From Gammaproteobacteria bacterium (lineage in GTDB: Bacteria; Pseudomonadota; Gammaproteobacteria; Steroidobacterales; Woeseiaceae), in assembly GCA_009937615.1 (NCBI GenBank), contig JAACFB010000020.1, positions 1-64,000 on the forward strand: a stretch of DNA of 64,000 bases. The letters run 5' to 3'. The position numbers and the translations under genes were made by a program. Shown here in pieces: positions 11,129-18,966 of this stretch (within the stretch, counting starts at the first letter, position 1; every line of letters starts with the position of its first letter). The notes beneath the pieces were generated by a model. That model did not search any database and was not told the origin of the DNA. It was given only the letters and a program-made list of their open reading frames with translations.

Positions 11129-11888
11129 CGTAAAGATGCTGGCGCGACTCTTAACAATCCTGGCGGTCTTTGGCGTGGTCTCGGCGCATGCCGCGGGCGG
11201 TGCCAGCTTGCCGCTGGGTAAGGCCGACATAGATCCTGGCAATATCAATTCACTGCAGCGTGGCGCGCGGAATTACATGAACTACTGTTCCGGCTGCCAT
11301 TCGGCCAAGTATGTGCGCTTCACTACGATCGGCGAATATCTCGAATTGTCCGAAGAGCAGCTTGCCGATAATCTGATGTTCAATGCCGAAAAAACATTTG
11401 AGACCATTCGGTCCGCCATGCCCGAGGCCGATTCGCGGCGCTGGTTCGGGGTTGCGCCGCCGGATCTGTCGTTGATGGCGCGGTCAAAAGGCGTGGACTA
11501 CATATACAACTTTCTCAAGGGATTCTACCTGGATCCTGCGAGCCCAACGGGCGTCGACAACCTCGTTTTAACCGGCACCAGCATGCCGCACGTACTTTGG
11601 GAGCTGCAAGGTTATCAGGATGCTGTTTTTCTTGAGCACACCGATGAGTCGGCGGACGGAGCGACCACGACGCGGCATTTCGACGGTTTTGAAGCAGTAA
11701 CGGCCGGCACGATGGACGAGGAAGACTACGATTCTTTTGTGCGCGATACCGTCAATTTCCTCGCTTACATCGCGGAGCCCAACCGTGCGGAACGACGCAT
11801 GCTTGGCATGTGGGTAATCATTTACCTGTTTGTGTTCCTGATTATCGCCCGCATGCTCAAGAAGCAAATCTGGAAAGATGTCAGCTGA
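11121..11888 (+). CDS. petC: Cytochrome c1 subunit of the bc1 complex
   Basis: A 255-residue c-type cytochrome. It has a signal peptide (KMLARLLTILAVFGVVSAHA), the heme-attachment motif CSGCH (Cys56, Cys59, His60) and a C-terminal membrane anchor at about 225-245 (MWVIIYLFVFLIIARML). The distal heme ligand is probably one of the methionines in SAMPEADSRRW or GTSMPHVLW. It accepts electrons from the Rieske centre and passes them to soluble cytochrome c. Cytochrome-maturation genes are not in this window. Confidence 0.96.
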   Translation: MGNVKMLARLLTILAVFGVVSAHAAGGASLPLGKADIDPGNINSLQRGARNYMNYCSGCHSAKYVRFTTIGEYLELSEEQLADNLMFNAEKTFETIRSAMPEADSRRWFGVAPPDLSLMARSKGVDYIYNFLKGFYLDPASPTGVDNLVLTGTSMPHVLWELQGYQDAVFLEHTDESADGATTTRHFDGFEAVTAGTMDEEDYDSFVRDTVNFLAYIAEPNRAERRMLGMWVIIYLFVFLIIARMLKKQIWKDVS

Positions 11889-11925
11889 ACCGGTTCCAGC
11901 ATGATCACAACAAGGATTCATACAT

Positions 11926-12555
11926 ATGGCTGTTATTGCCAATAGACGCTCAGTAATGACTCTGTTTTCGCGACCGACCGACATCCACAGCCATCGGACG
12001 CGACTGGTGCTTGCCGAGAAGAACATCAACATCGAGATTGTGAACGTCCAGGGTAGTGAACTTCCCGAGGACCTCATGGATCTCAATCCGTATCACACCG
12101 TGCCGACACTGGTCGACCGTGATCTGACGCTTTATGACTCGCGCGTTATCATCGAGTATCTCGACGAGCGCTTTCCGCACCCGCCGCTGATGCCGGTTGA
12201 TCCCGTCATGCGGGCGCAGTTCCGGCTTGCCTTGTTCCGGATCGAAACGGACTGGTATTCGCTTGCCGAGGAAGCCGAGTCCATGAGCGACGGAAGGCTC
12301 AGCAGCAAGTCGCGCAAACTTTTGCGGGAAAGCATCCTGCAGAGTGCCGAGTTGTTCGGCGCGAGACCGTATTTCTTGAGCGAGGAATTCTCTCTGGTCG
12401 ACGCGAGTATCGCGCCGATACTGTGGCGTTTGCCCATGTACGGAATAGAATTGGGTAGCCAGGCGGAGTCGATCGAGAAGTACATGACGCGTGTCTTTGC
12501 GCGGCAGTCTTTCCAGCGCAGTCTGACCGAGCTCGAACAGGAAATGCGCCTGTAG
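11926..12555 (+). CDS. sspA: Stringent starvation protein A (GST-fold)
   Basis: A 209-residue glutathione-transferase-like protein. An N-terminal thioredoxin-fold half (VMTLFSRPTDIHSHRTRLVL, NPYHTVPTLVDRDLTLYDS) is followed by an all-helical half. SspA binds RNA polymerase and redirects transcription in stationary phase; it lacks GST activity. The petABC-sspA-sspB order is conserved in Pseudomonas and relatives and supports SspA over a general GST. The start codon is in ATATGGC. The conserved Pro-His-Pro surface loop is present as PHPPL after YLDERF. Confidence 0.92.
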   Translation: MAVIANRRSVMTLFSRPTDIHSHRTRLVLAEKNINIEIVNVQGSELPEDLMDLNPYHTVPTLVDRDLTLYDSRVIIEYLDERFPHPPLMPVDPVMRAQFRLALFRIETDWYSLAEEAESMSDGRLSSKSRKLLRESILQSAELFGARPYFLSEEFSLVDASIAPILWRLPMYGIELGSQAESIEKYMTRVFARQSFQRSLTELEQEMRL

Positions 12556-12724
12556 CTGATTGCTGAGCGGCTGCCCGGGGCTGCCGCATAATCGCCGTTG
12601 CAGTTCGCGGCGAAGCCAGACCCCGCCCCGCCGTTTGCAGCCTCATCTTGCGTTATGTCACCAATCAATCAAAGCGCCCAAACAGTGGTAAGCTAGGGCT
12701 CTGGAACATCAGGGCTTGCTAATA

Positions 12725-13129
12725 ATGACGAATCCAAGCCGATCGAAAAGGCCATACCTTATTCGTGCGATGCACGAGTGGATGGGCGACAACGGTCACA
12801 CACCCCATATAGTCGTCGATGCTTCCATCGATGGGGTCAATGTGCCGCGCGAGCACATCAAGGATGGCAAGATTATCTTGAATATCAGCGACACCGCGGC
12901 TCACAATCTCAAGCTAACGAATGACGGCGCGAGTTTTCGGGCCCGTTTTTCGGGGGTGCCGTTCGATGTCTGGGTACCGATGCGCTCGGTACTCGGCATC
13001 TATGCGAGGGAGACAGGGCAGGGCATGATCTTCTCGCACGATGCTGAAATTGCGTCCGGTCAGCGAGTCGATCCAGGCGATGACGTCGAGGCGCCGCGCA
13101 AGCGCGCGCACCTGAAAGTTGTCAAATAA
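12725..13129 (+). CDS. sspB: ClpXP protease specificity-enhancing factor SspB
   Basis: A 134-residue SspB. The folded domain (SKRPYLIRAMHEWMGDNG, HIVVDA, VNVPREHIKDGKIILNIS, ARFSGVPFDVWVPMRSVLGI, YARETGQGM) binds ssrA-tagged proteins. A flexible linker leads to the C-terminal ClpX-docking tail RAHLKVVK, which is the family's XB motif. It delivers trans-translation products to ClpXP. A TTG three codons upstream is also in frame; the ATG at 12725 was preferred. The 169-base gap after sspA may hold its own promoter, though no clear one was seen. Confidence 0.93.
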   Translation: MTNPSRSKRPYLIRAMHEWMGDNGHTPHIVVDASIDGVNVPREHIKDGKIILNISDTAAHNLKLTNDGASFRARFSGVPFDVWVPMRSVLGIYARETGQGMIFSHDAEIASGQRVDPGDDVEAPRKRAHLKVVK

Positions 13130-13198
13130 GCGCCGCTGCGCGACCTGACATATTGCGGTCGTTCGATGCCAGGGCCTCTGCATCGGGGATCCCGGTTT

Positions 13199-13585
13199 CT
13201 ATAATGCGGAGTCGCCGGGTCGGAATGCGTCCCGTATCCATTCGATGGTCTCGGACCCGTCCTGATCGGCATCGATAGCCACCACGTCGAAGCGAACCAG
13301 CAAACTCGACGACTCCGGATGCTTGGCGAGAAATAGGGCCGCTGTACGAATCAATTTTTGCTGCTTGCGCGCATCGACGGTCAGTCCCGCGCGCGCCAAC
13401 CGGTGGCCGCCGCGGTAGCGCACCTCGACGAACACGAGGCAGTCCTTATCGCGCATGACCAGGTCGATTTCGCCCAGGCGGCAGCGGAAATTACGAGTGA
13501 CGGATTGCAGTCCCTCGCGTTTGAGGAAGCGGCCGGCCAGCGCCTCGGCAGCGGCGCCTACAACTCGCGTGTTGCGTCGAACCAC
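13199..13585 (-). CDS. yraN: YraN family (UPF0102) endonuclease-like protein
   Basis: A 128-residue protein with the PD-(D/E)XK nuclease-like core: GEIDLVMRD, then VFVEVRYR. Adjacent conserved parts are GRFLKREGLQ, RNFRCRLGEID and DARKQQKLIRTAALFL. Its function is unknown in most bacteria; a Holliday-junction or DNA-processing role is only suggested by the fold. The start is GTG and overlaps the end of lpoA by 28 bases. lpoA-yraN is a widely conserved pair beside rsmI. Confidence 0.88.
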   Translation of the reverse strand: MVRRNTRVVGAAAEALAGRFLKREGLQSVTRNFRCRLGEIDLVMRDKDCLVFVEVRYRGGHRLARAGLTVDARKQQKLIRTAALFLAKHPESSSLLVRFDVVAIDADQDGSETIEWIRDAFRPGDSAL

Positions 13586-15540
13586 GTCTCGTCGTCAGCC
13601 GATTCGGGCATCAGCATTTCAGGCGCATCGCTGATGTCCTCGATCGGCCCGCCGACATTATCTGCATCCGGCATTGCCAGAGGCTGGCCATTCTGAAACT
13701 GCGCCCATACGAGGCGCCTGCGAACGCGGCCATCCTCGTCGAGGAATAGTCGGCCGGTGGCGCCGTCGATTTCCGGCATCGCTCCAGCCTGCGTCGTAAA
13801 AAGAGCGGCAATCAACTGGTAGGCGTCGTAACCCATGGCGTGCAGCCGGCCCAGTTGACGCTCCTCGGGCCAGTATTCACGGTAAAGCGGCGGCAAATGA
13901 TTGAGCCAGTTGTGTGGCGCGATGATCCACGGCGTGTCGGCAAACATGATGCCATTGAGATCGGCGTTGGAACGGCCATCCAGCGCGTAGATAGACGATG
14001 TCGAGTAAACCGGCAAATCGCCCGAGTAATGAAATTTCAGCTGCGATTTCAACAGGCGGCCGGCCGGAGCGTCTGCAGCGAGAAATATGAATTCGCTGTC
14101 CTGTCGCCGGCGCGGGTCGAACTGCAGCGGTGCGCGCAGGTTGGCACGCAGCCGCTGGTATCTCAGCACGCTGCCCGATAGCGCCATTAAATCCTCGATC
14201 GTATTGGAAAAGTCCGGATTGGCCGGCGTGTAGCTACGATAGTCGAGCAATGTTCCCCCGCCCACCTCGAACTCGCTCGCAAAGCTCGACAGTACGCGGC
14301 GTCCCCAGTCGTTATTGGGCACCAGTGCGACGGCCCTCGTATAACCGTCGTTGAGCGCCCGTTCAGCCGCCGAACGGGCCTCGTCCTCTGGCGCCAACGC
14401 GAACTGATAAAGCCCGGGAGGCGCGAGCGTGTCGTCGGGAAGGTAGTTCAGCGTGAGCACCGGTACCGGCACGAGAATGTCGTTGGCCAGTTCGACTACG
14501 CTGTTCCTGAGCAATGGCCCGATAACGAATTCAGCGCCGTCCGCGACCGCTGCAGAGTAGGCTGCGCTCGCTCCGCCTTCGGCGTTGACGTCGTAAACAC
14601 GAACTGTCTGCGGTTCGTCGAGGCCTGACAGCGCCGAAAAATAGGCGCCCATGAACCCGTTCTGGATGGCTTTTCCGGCGGCTGCCGCGCGACCGGTCAG
14701 CGGCAGGAGCAGCGCTATCCGGCGCGGATAATCGAGGATCATGGCGTCGGGCAGCTGAAGTCTTTCGATAATCATCATCGCCGGATGGCCGGCGTTCCCG
14801 TCGCGCCAGCGGACCGCGCCATTCGACCAGCCGATACCCTGTTGGCCGGTCGATGTCGCGAGGGATCCAAGGGTCAGCCAGCCCCTCGTAGTCGCATCGA
14901 GCGTCGCTTCCGCGCCGGCCCGTAATATCTGCGGATCACTGACCAGCAGTCCTTGCCACAGCCGCCACCGGTTTTGTTCGATGCTGCGCGGCTCGCTGAG
15001 CCACGCTTCGCGCTGGATCATCAATTCAACGGCGCGGCGTGGATCATCCTTCTGAAACCAGGCGTCAGCACGCAGCGCCTCGACACGTAATCGATACTTC
15101 AAAGACAGTGGCTCCCGACTCATCGGCTCGAGAATGCCGAGCGCCGCATCGGGATCGCCCCGGTACAGGGACAGCGCCGCCGAATTCGTACTCCAGAGCT
15201 GCCGCAGCTCAGTGTCTTTCGGTGGCAAAATACTCGCGAACGCATTGCGCGCCCGAGCCACGTCTCGCGCATCGAGCCACTGCTCGACGGCGAGTAACGT
15301 CAGGCGGTCCCGGTTCATTCCGCCCGCGTCGGCGGCGAGGCCGATATAAACCGCGGCAGCCTCCGCGTGTTCTCCGTTCAGCGCCAGTCTCTCAGCCCGG
15401 GTTTCGTCCGGCTCGCGGCTGCCCCAGCTGCTGAATCCCGTGGTTTCGCAGGCGCAAAGTGCAAGCGTCAACGCCAATAATGCGGCGCACCTTGCCAATG
15501 AACTCGTAACGCGGGCAGGATGTCTTGAAGGTTTCATCAT
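13558..15540 (-). CDS. lpoA: Penicillin-binding protein activator LpoA (LppC family lipoprotein)
   Basis: A 660-residue outer-membrane lipoprotein. The lipobox is LALCAC with Cys31 as the lipidated residue. The N-terminal half (to about 250) is TPR-like helical repeat. The C-terminal half resembles periplasmic ligand-binding proteins (RIALLLPLTGRAAAAGKAIQ, then FVIGPLL and AVALVPNNDWGRRVLSSF). In E. coli LpoA activates PBP1A from the outer membrane. Its cognate PBP is not in this window. It is divergent from rsmI, an arrangement conserved in gammaproteobacteria. Confidence 0.93.
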   Translation of the reverse strand: MMKPSRHPARVTSSLARCAALLALTLALCACETTGFSSWGSREPDETRAERLALNGEHAEAAAVYIGLAADAGGMNRDRLTLLAVEQWLDARDVARARNAFASILPPKDTELRQLWSTNSAALSLYRGDPDAALGILEPMSREPLSLKYRLRVEALRADAWFQKDDPRRAVELMIQREAWLSEPRSIEQNRWRLWQGLLVSDPQILRAGAEATLDATTRGWLTLGSLATSTGQQGIGWSNGAVRWRDGNAGHPAMMIIERLQLPDAMILDYPRRIALLLPLTGRAAAAGKAIQNGFMGAYFSALSGLDEPQTVRVYDVNAEGGASAAYSAAVADGAEFVIGPLLRNSVVELANDILVPVPVLTLNYLPDDTLAPPGLYQFALAPEDEARSAAERALNDGYTRAVALVPNNDWGRRVLSSFASEFEVGGGTLLDYRSYTPANPDFSNTIEDLMALSGSVLRYQRLRANLRAPLQFDPRRRQDSEFIFLAADAPAGRLLKSQLKFHYSGDLPVYSTSSIYALDGRSNADLNGIMFADTPWIIAPHNWLNHLPPLYREYWPEERQLGRLHAMGYDAYQLIAALFTTQAGAMPEIDGATGRLFLDEDGRVRRRLVWAQFQNGQPLAMPDADNVGGPIEDISDAPEMLMPESADDETWFDATREL

Positions 15541-15573
15541 TATCCAAGCGACAGCAAAGGCAAACGGTACTTT

Positions 15574-16422
15574 ATGAGTGGCACGCTATTCGTGGTGGCG
15601 ACACCGATCGGTAACCTGGAAGATCTGACACCGCGAGCACGCCAAACGCTCGCCCAGGCGGACCTCATCGCCGCTGAGGATACTCGGCACACGGGCCGAT
15701 TGCTATCGCATTTCGGTATCAAAACACCGCAATTCGCGCTGCACGATCACAATGAGGAGCACGTCGTCGAAGTGCTGCTCGCCGATCTCGTCGCCGGCCG
15801 GTCAATCGCCCTGGTGAGCGACGCGGGTACGCCTTTGATCAGCGATCCCGGCTATCGACTCGTGCGCGCCGCGCACGAGCACAGGATCACGGTATCACCC
15901 GTGCCGGGTGTCAGCGCCGCAACCGCCGCGCTGTCCGCAGCCGGGCTCGCAACCAACCGCTATTGTTTCGAAGGATTTCTTCCGGCAAAGAAAAATGCGA
16001 GGCGCGCCAGGATCGACGAGCTGCGCCATGAGCAACGCACAATCGTGTTGTACGAGTCAGTGCATCGCGTGGCTGATTGTCTGGCGGATCTCGTCTCGGC
16101 GTTCGGCGCCGAACGCGCGGCTTTTGTCGGTCGCGAGTTGACGAAGCTGCATGAGCAATGCGTGCACTCTACGTTAGGCAGCCTGGCCGCAATGATTGAA
16201 AACGGATCGATTCCCACTAAAGGGGAGTTCGTCATCGTGGTTGCCGGTTCTGACGCCAGGCTGACTTCGTCGCTCGATGTCGATCGACTGCTTGTCGAAC
16301 TCGCAGGCGTATTGCCGGGCAACGAGGCGGCCAAGCTGGTTGCCCGGGCCACTGGCGAGAAGCGCAACGCACTGTACAAACGACTGCTCGAACTGAGGGG
16401 CGATGCCGCGGACGAGTCCTGA
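15574..16422 (+). CDS. rsmI: 16S rRNA (cytidine-1402-2'-O)-methyltransferase RsmI
   Basis: A 282-residue tetrapyrrole-methylase-fold (SPOUT-unrelated) SAM methyltransferase. Family motifs seen are VATPIGNLEDLTPRA, AEDTRHTGRLLSHFGI, ALVSDAGTPLISDPG, VSPVPGVSAATAALSAAG and YESVHRV. It modifies the ribosomal P-site nucleotide C1402 with RsmH, which is encoded nearby (17750-18679). The gene ends inside a perfect 10-bp inverted repeat (16406-16436) that has no T-run. Confidence 0.96.
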   Translation: MSGTLFVVATPIGNLEDLTPRARQTLAQADLIAAEDTRHTGRLLSHFGIKTPQFALHDHNEEHVVEVLLADLVAGRSIALVSDAGTPLISDPGYRLVRAAHEHRITVSPVPGVSAATAALSAAGLATNRYCFEGFLPAKKNARRARIDELRHEQRTIVLYESVHRVADCLADLVSAFGAERAAFVGRELTKLHEQCVHSTLGSLAAMIENGSIPTKGEFVIVVAGSDARLTSSLDVDRLLVELAGVLPGNEAAKLVARATGEKRNALYKRLLELRGDAADES

Positions 16423-16436
16423 GAGTTCGTCCGCGG
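16406..16436 (+). repeat. 10-bp inverted repeat at the end of rsmI
   Basis: CCGCGGACGA (16406-16415) and TCGTCCGCGG (16427-16436) form a perfect stem whose loop contains the rsmI stop codon. No T-run follows, so it may protect the 3' end or act as a weak stop rather than as a classical intrinsic terminator. Confidence 0.5.
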
Positions 16437-16552
16437 TCCGCCCTGATCCGTCCGGCTTCGCCGGTTCACGATGGTTGGCAATTGAAGACTGCTCTCACGG
16501 GTCTTCACGGATGCAGGCGTGCGGTCGACAACCGGCAAGCCGGAATATGCTG

Positions 16553-16558
16553 TAGAAT
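16553..16558 (+). promoter_or_regulatory. Probable -10 element for rnpB
   Basis: TAGAAT ends ten bases before the predicted 5' end of the RNase P RNA, which is the right spacing. A good -35 at 17 bases is not visible; TCGACA at 16525-16530 is a close match but 22 bases away. Confidence 0.4.
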
Positions 16559-16567
16559 TCGCAGTCC

Positions 16568-16903
16568 GAGAACGTCGGAGTCGGCGAGACAATCGCTGTA
16601 GCGCTTGCGCTGCGGAGGAAAGTCCGGGCTCCATCGGACAGGGCGCCAGGTAACGCCTGGAGGGCGTGAGCCCATGGAAAGTGCCACAGAAAACAAACCG
16701 CCGGGCTTTGCCCGGTAAGGGTGAAAAGGTGCGGTAAGAGCGCACCGCGCGACTGGTAACAGCTCGCGGCACGGTAAACCCCGCCTGGAGCAAGACCAAA
16801 TAGGGGACTTCCGGGTAGGTCGCTAGAGGCAGTCGGTGACGGCTGTCCCAGATGAATGGTTGTCGCTCACAGAACCCGGCTTATTGCCGGCTCCGACTTT
16901 CTC
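16568..16903 (+). ncRNA. rnpB: RNase P RNA, bacterial type A
   Basis: The catalytic RNA that trims tRNA 5' leaders. Universally conserved blocks are present in order: GAGGAAAGTCCGGGCTCC near 16614, GGTAACGCC, ACAGAAAACAAACCGCC, GGTAAGGGTGAAA, GTGCGGTAAGAGCGCACCGC, AGATGAATG and ACAGAACCCGGCTTA. The ends were placed by the terminal helix: GAGAACGTCGGAGTCGGC at the 5' end pairs with GCCGGCTCCGACTTTCTC at the 3' end. The rsmI-rnpB-mraZ order matches Pseudomonas. The segment between AAATAGGGG and CCGGGTAGG is only four bases, so P16/P17 and the dependent P6 seem to be absent. Confidence 0.95.
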
Positions 16904-16942
16904 GATATTAGATAATATAATAAAATCAAATAGTTACTGAGT

Positions 16943-16988
16943 TGGATCGCGGTTTCGCCGGGATCCGTGCGCAGCCTGCGCATTTTTG
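16943..16988 (+). terminator. Intrinsic terminator downstream of rnpB
   Basis: Two hairpins follow rnpB. The first, 16943-16965, has arms GGATC/GATCC and CGG/CCG. The second, 16968-16982, has stem TGCGC/GCGCA with a 5-base loop, followed at once by TTTTTG. The second has the form of a rho-independent terminator and would separate rnpB from the dcw cluster. Confidence 0.7.
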
Positions 16989-17167
16989 TCCCGAAAAGCT
17001 CGCAAATCCAGTCCTGTCGCCGTTTAGCGACTCAAAATTCGGCAAATGTCGAAGAAAATTGGGTAAGTTATTGTTTTCTTTGCGCCAGGCTTGCCACATT
17101 TCGCCCGAATTAGGCCATTGGAAAGTCCCTAAGTCCCTGTACAACAAGAATTAATTAGTAACGGTTA
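16989..17167. other. AT-richer spacer between rnpB and the dcw promoter
   Basis: No convincing gene was found. The stretch is visibly richer in A and T than its surroundings. It holds a small hairpin (GTCGC/GCGAC, 17016-17031) and a tandem AGTCCCT duplication near 17125-17140. Its role is unknown. Confidence 0.5.
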
Positions 17168-17196
17168 TTGACGCTCCCGACGCCGCGACCTTATAG
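17168..17196 (+). promoter_or_regulatory. Sigma-70 promoter of the dcw cluster (Pmra)
   Basis: The -35 TTGACG (17168-17173) and -10 TTATAG (17191-17196) are separated by exactly 17 bases. The predicted transcript starts near 17203 and has a leader of about 80 bases before mraZ. The promoter position rules out an in-frame upstream TTG at 17168 as the mraZ start. Confidence 0.8.
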
Positions 17197-17205
17197 TGTT
17201 GAAAA

Positions 17206-17230
17206 GTGGAAAAAAGTGGGAGGAAATGGG
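17206..17230 (+). promoter_or_regulatory. MraZ operator: three direct repeats
   Basis: GTGGA (17206), GTGGG (17216) and ATGGG (17226) recur exactly every 10 bases, one helical turn, with 5-base spacers. This is the TGGG-type triple repeat that MraZ is known to bind upstream of its own gene in E. coli and mycoplasmas. It begins a few bases after the predicted transcription start, so bound MraZ should repress the whole cluster. Confidence 0.8.
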
Positions 17231-17284
17231 CATCCAGCCCGGGATTCGCGCCAGAAGAGCGGAGCCGGGGCCGTCCGCATCGTT

Positions 17285-17734
17285 GTGTTCCGAGGAGCCA
17301 CCAAAGTCGCGTTGGACGCCAAAGGGCGTATGGCAATACCGACCCGGTATCGGGAGCGGTTGGCCGCCCGTTGTGACGGTGAAATGGTCATTACGGTCGA
17401 CAAGGATCACTGCCTCCTGATTTACCCATTGCCTGACTGGGAAGAACTCGAGCGAAAACTTGTGCGGCTTCCGAGCATGCACAAGGTCGCGCGGCGAATT
17501 GTCCGGATTATGGTCGGTTATGCAACCGAGGTCGACATCGATCGAAGCGGTCGGATCCTGGTATCGCGCGAATTGCGGGATTTCGCCGGGCTCGACAAGC
17601 AGGCGGTACTGATCGGCCAGGGTAACAAGTTTGAGTTATGGGATGAGGAGACCTGGATCGGAAAACGGGATGCTTGGCTGGCCGAGGAAGACGACGGCGA
17701 CCTGCCAGCCGACCTCGAGTCGATCTCCTTCTAG
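17285..17734 (+). CDS. mraZ: Transcriptional regulator MraZ
   Basis: A 149-residue protein made of two SpoVT/AbrB-like (MraZ) halves: FRGATKVALDAKGRMAIPTR near the start and ATEVDIDRSGRILVSRELRD near residues 79-98. It forms ring-shaped oligomers and represses the dcw cluster. The start is the GTG at 17285, giving VFRGAT aligned with the family MFRGA; the frame is open upstream to 17168, but that would lie in the promoter. The C-terminus is acidic (EEDDGDLPADLES). Its operator is 55-79 bases upstream. Confidence 0.94.
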   Translation: MFRGATKVALDAKGRMAIPTRYRERLAARCDGEMVITVDKDHCLLIYPLPDWEELERKLVRLPSMHKVARRIVRIMVGYATEVDIDRSGRILVSRELRDFAGLDKQAVLIGQGNKFELWDEETWIGKRDAWLAEEDDGDLPADLESISF

Positions 17735-17749
17735 GTTACGCACCAACGC

Positions 17750-18679
17750 ATGAGCGGCAACGTGCATACGCCGGTGCTGCTGGGGCCGGTCCTAGAGGGG
17801 CTCGGCATAAAAGAAGACGGTTTGTACGTTGACGCAACATTTGGACGCGGGGGACATAGCGGCGCAATTCTCGAGCGATTAGGTGCAAGAGGTCGGCTGA
17901 TCGCAATTGACCGTGACCCTCAGGCGATCTCCTCGGTTTCCGAAGTGCTCTCCGACGATCCAAGATTCGAATTAATAAGAGGCGAAATTGCACAACTGGC
18001 GAAAATCATCGGGGCGCGGGGTCTTATGGGGCAGGTCGATGGGCTGCTCTTCGACCTGGGCGTTTCGTCACCCCAGCTCGATGAAGCCGAACGAGGCTTC
18101 AGCTTTCGTCGCGATGGGCCGCTCGACATGCGCATGGATCCGGATACGGGTGTCTCAGCTGCAGACTGGCTCGAATCCGTGGAAGAGAGAGAGTTGCGGA
18201 GAGTAATCAAACAGTATGGTGAGGAGCGCCATGCCGCGCGCATTGCGCATGCGCTCGTCGTGGCTCGAAGCACTGCCCCAATTCGGCGCACCGGACAGCT
18301 CGCGGCTATCGTGGCATCGGTCGTCCCGCCGCACGCCCGAAAAAAGCATCCCGCGACAAAGACCTTCCAGGCAATCCGCATTTTCATCAACGGCGAGCTC
18401 GAACAGCTCGCCTCAGCGCTCGACCAGTCACTCGAAGTGCTGAAAAAAGGCGGCCGGCTCTGCGTGATCAGCTTTCATTCGCTGGAAGATCGGCTGGTGA
18501 AGCGGTTCATTCGCGATGCCTCGCGGGAGGCTGAACAATACCGCGGCTTGCCCTCTGTGCCCGAGCAGTATCGAGCGAAACTCGCCCCGATCGGCAGGGC
18601 AATATCGGCGACGGCCGAAGAGATTAGCGCGAACGTGCGAGCGCGCAGCGCGCACTTGCGAATTGCGGAGCGCCTGTAA
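17750..18679 (+). CDS. rsmH: 16S rRNA (cytosine-1402-N4)-methyltransferase RsmH (MraW)
   Basis: A 309-residue Rossmann-fold methyltransferase. Motifs: HTPVLLGPVLEGL, DATFGRGGHSGAILERLG (SAM loop), AIDRDPQAI, LFDLGVSSPQLDEAERGFS, MRMDPD and VISFHSLEDRLVKRF. It adds the N4-methyl group to C1402, the same nucleotide modified by RsmI (15574-16422). It starts 15 bases after mraZ, and its stop shares one base with the ftsL start (TAATG). Confidence 0.97.
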   Translation: MSGNVHTPVLLGPVLEGLGIKEDGLYVDATFGRGGHSGAILERLGARGRLIAIDRDPQAISSVSEVLSDDPRFELIRGEIAQLAKIIGARGLMGQVDGLLFDLGVSSPQLDEAERGFSFRRDGPLDMRMDPDTGVSAADWLESVEERELRRVIKQYGEERHAARIAHALVVARSTAPIRRTGQLAAIVASVVPPHARKKHPATKTFQAIRIFINGELEQLASALDQSLEVLKKGGRLCVISFHSLEDRLVKRFIRDASREAEQYRGLPSVPEQYRAKLAPIGRAISATAEEISANVRARSAHLRIAERL

Positions 18680-18966
18680 TGTCCGTTACTGCCGACCGTC
18701 AGCCGCTTCTGCTCGTAGTCGTCTTTTCCATCGTCTGTGTATTGAGCGCCATGGCGCTGGTATTTACGAAGCATGAGTCGCGGAAGCTGTTCGTCGAGCT
18801 CGAGCAGCTCACGCAGGAGCGGGACGACCTGAACATCGAGTGGGGTCAGCTGCAGATCGAGCAGAGTACCTGGGCAACGCATGCCCGCATCGAGCAGGTT
18901 GCCAATGACGACCTGTCCCTGGTGCGGCCGCAACCAACCGAAATCTTCGTGATCGAAAAGCCATGA
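18679..18966 (+). CDS. ftsL: Cell division protein FtsL
   Basis: A 95-residue bitopic membrane protein. One membrane helix (about residues 9-28, LLLVVVFSIVCVLSAMALVF) precedes a leucine-zipper-like coiled coil (ESRKLFVELEQLTQERDDLN and on). It forms a complex with FtsB and FtsQ and relays the septal activation signal to FtsWI. Sequence identity in this family is low; identification rests on size, topology and position between rsmH and ftsI. It overlaps ftsI by four bases (ATGA). Confidence 0.93.
   Translation: MSVTADRQPLLLVVVFSIVCVLSAMALVFTKHESRKLFVELEQLTQERDDLNIEWGQLQIEQSTWATHARIEQVANDDLSLVRPQPTEIFVIEKP

Noticed and set aside
16904-17160. A small protein gene in the AT-richer spacer
   Set aside because: The short open frames lack ribosome sites and recognisable sequence, and a terminator hairpin lies inside.
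17168-17284. N-terminal extension of MraZ from an upstream TTG
   Set aside because: It would place codons inside the promoter and operator, and the family starts at FRGA.
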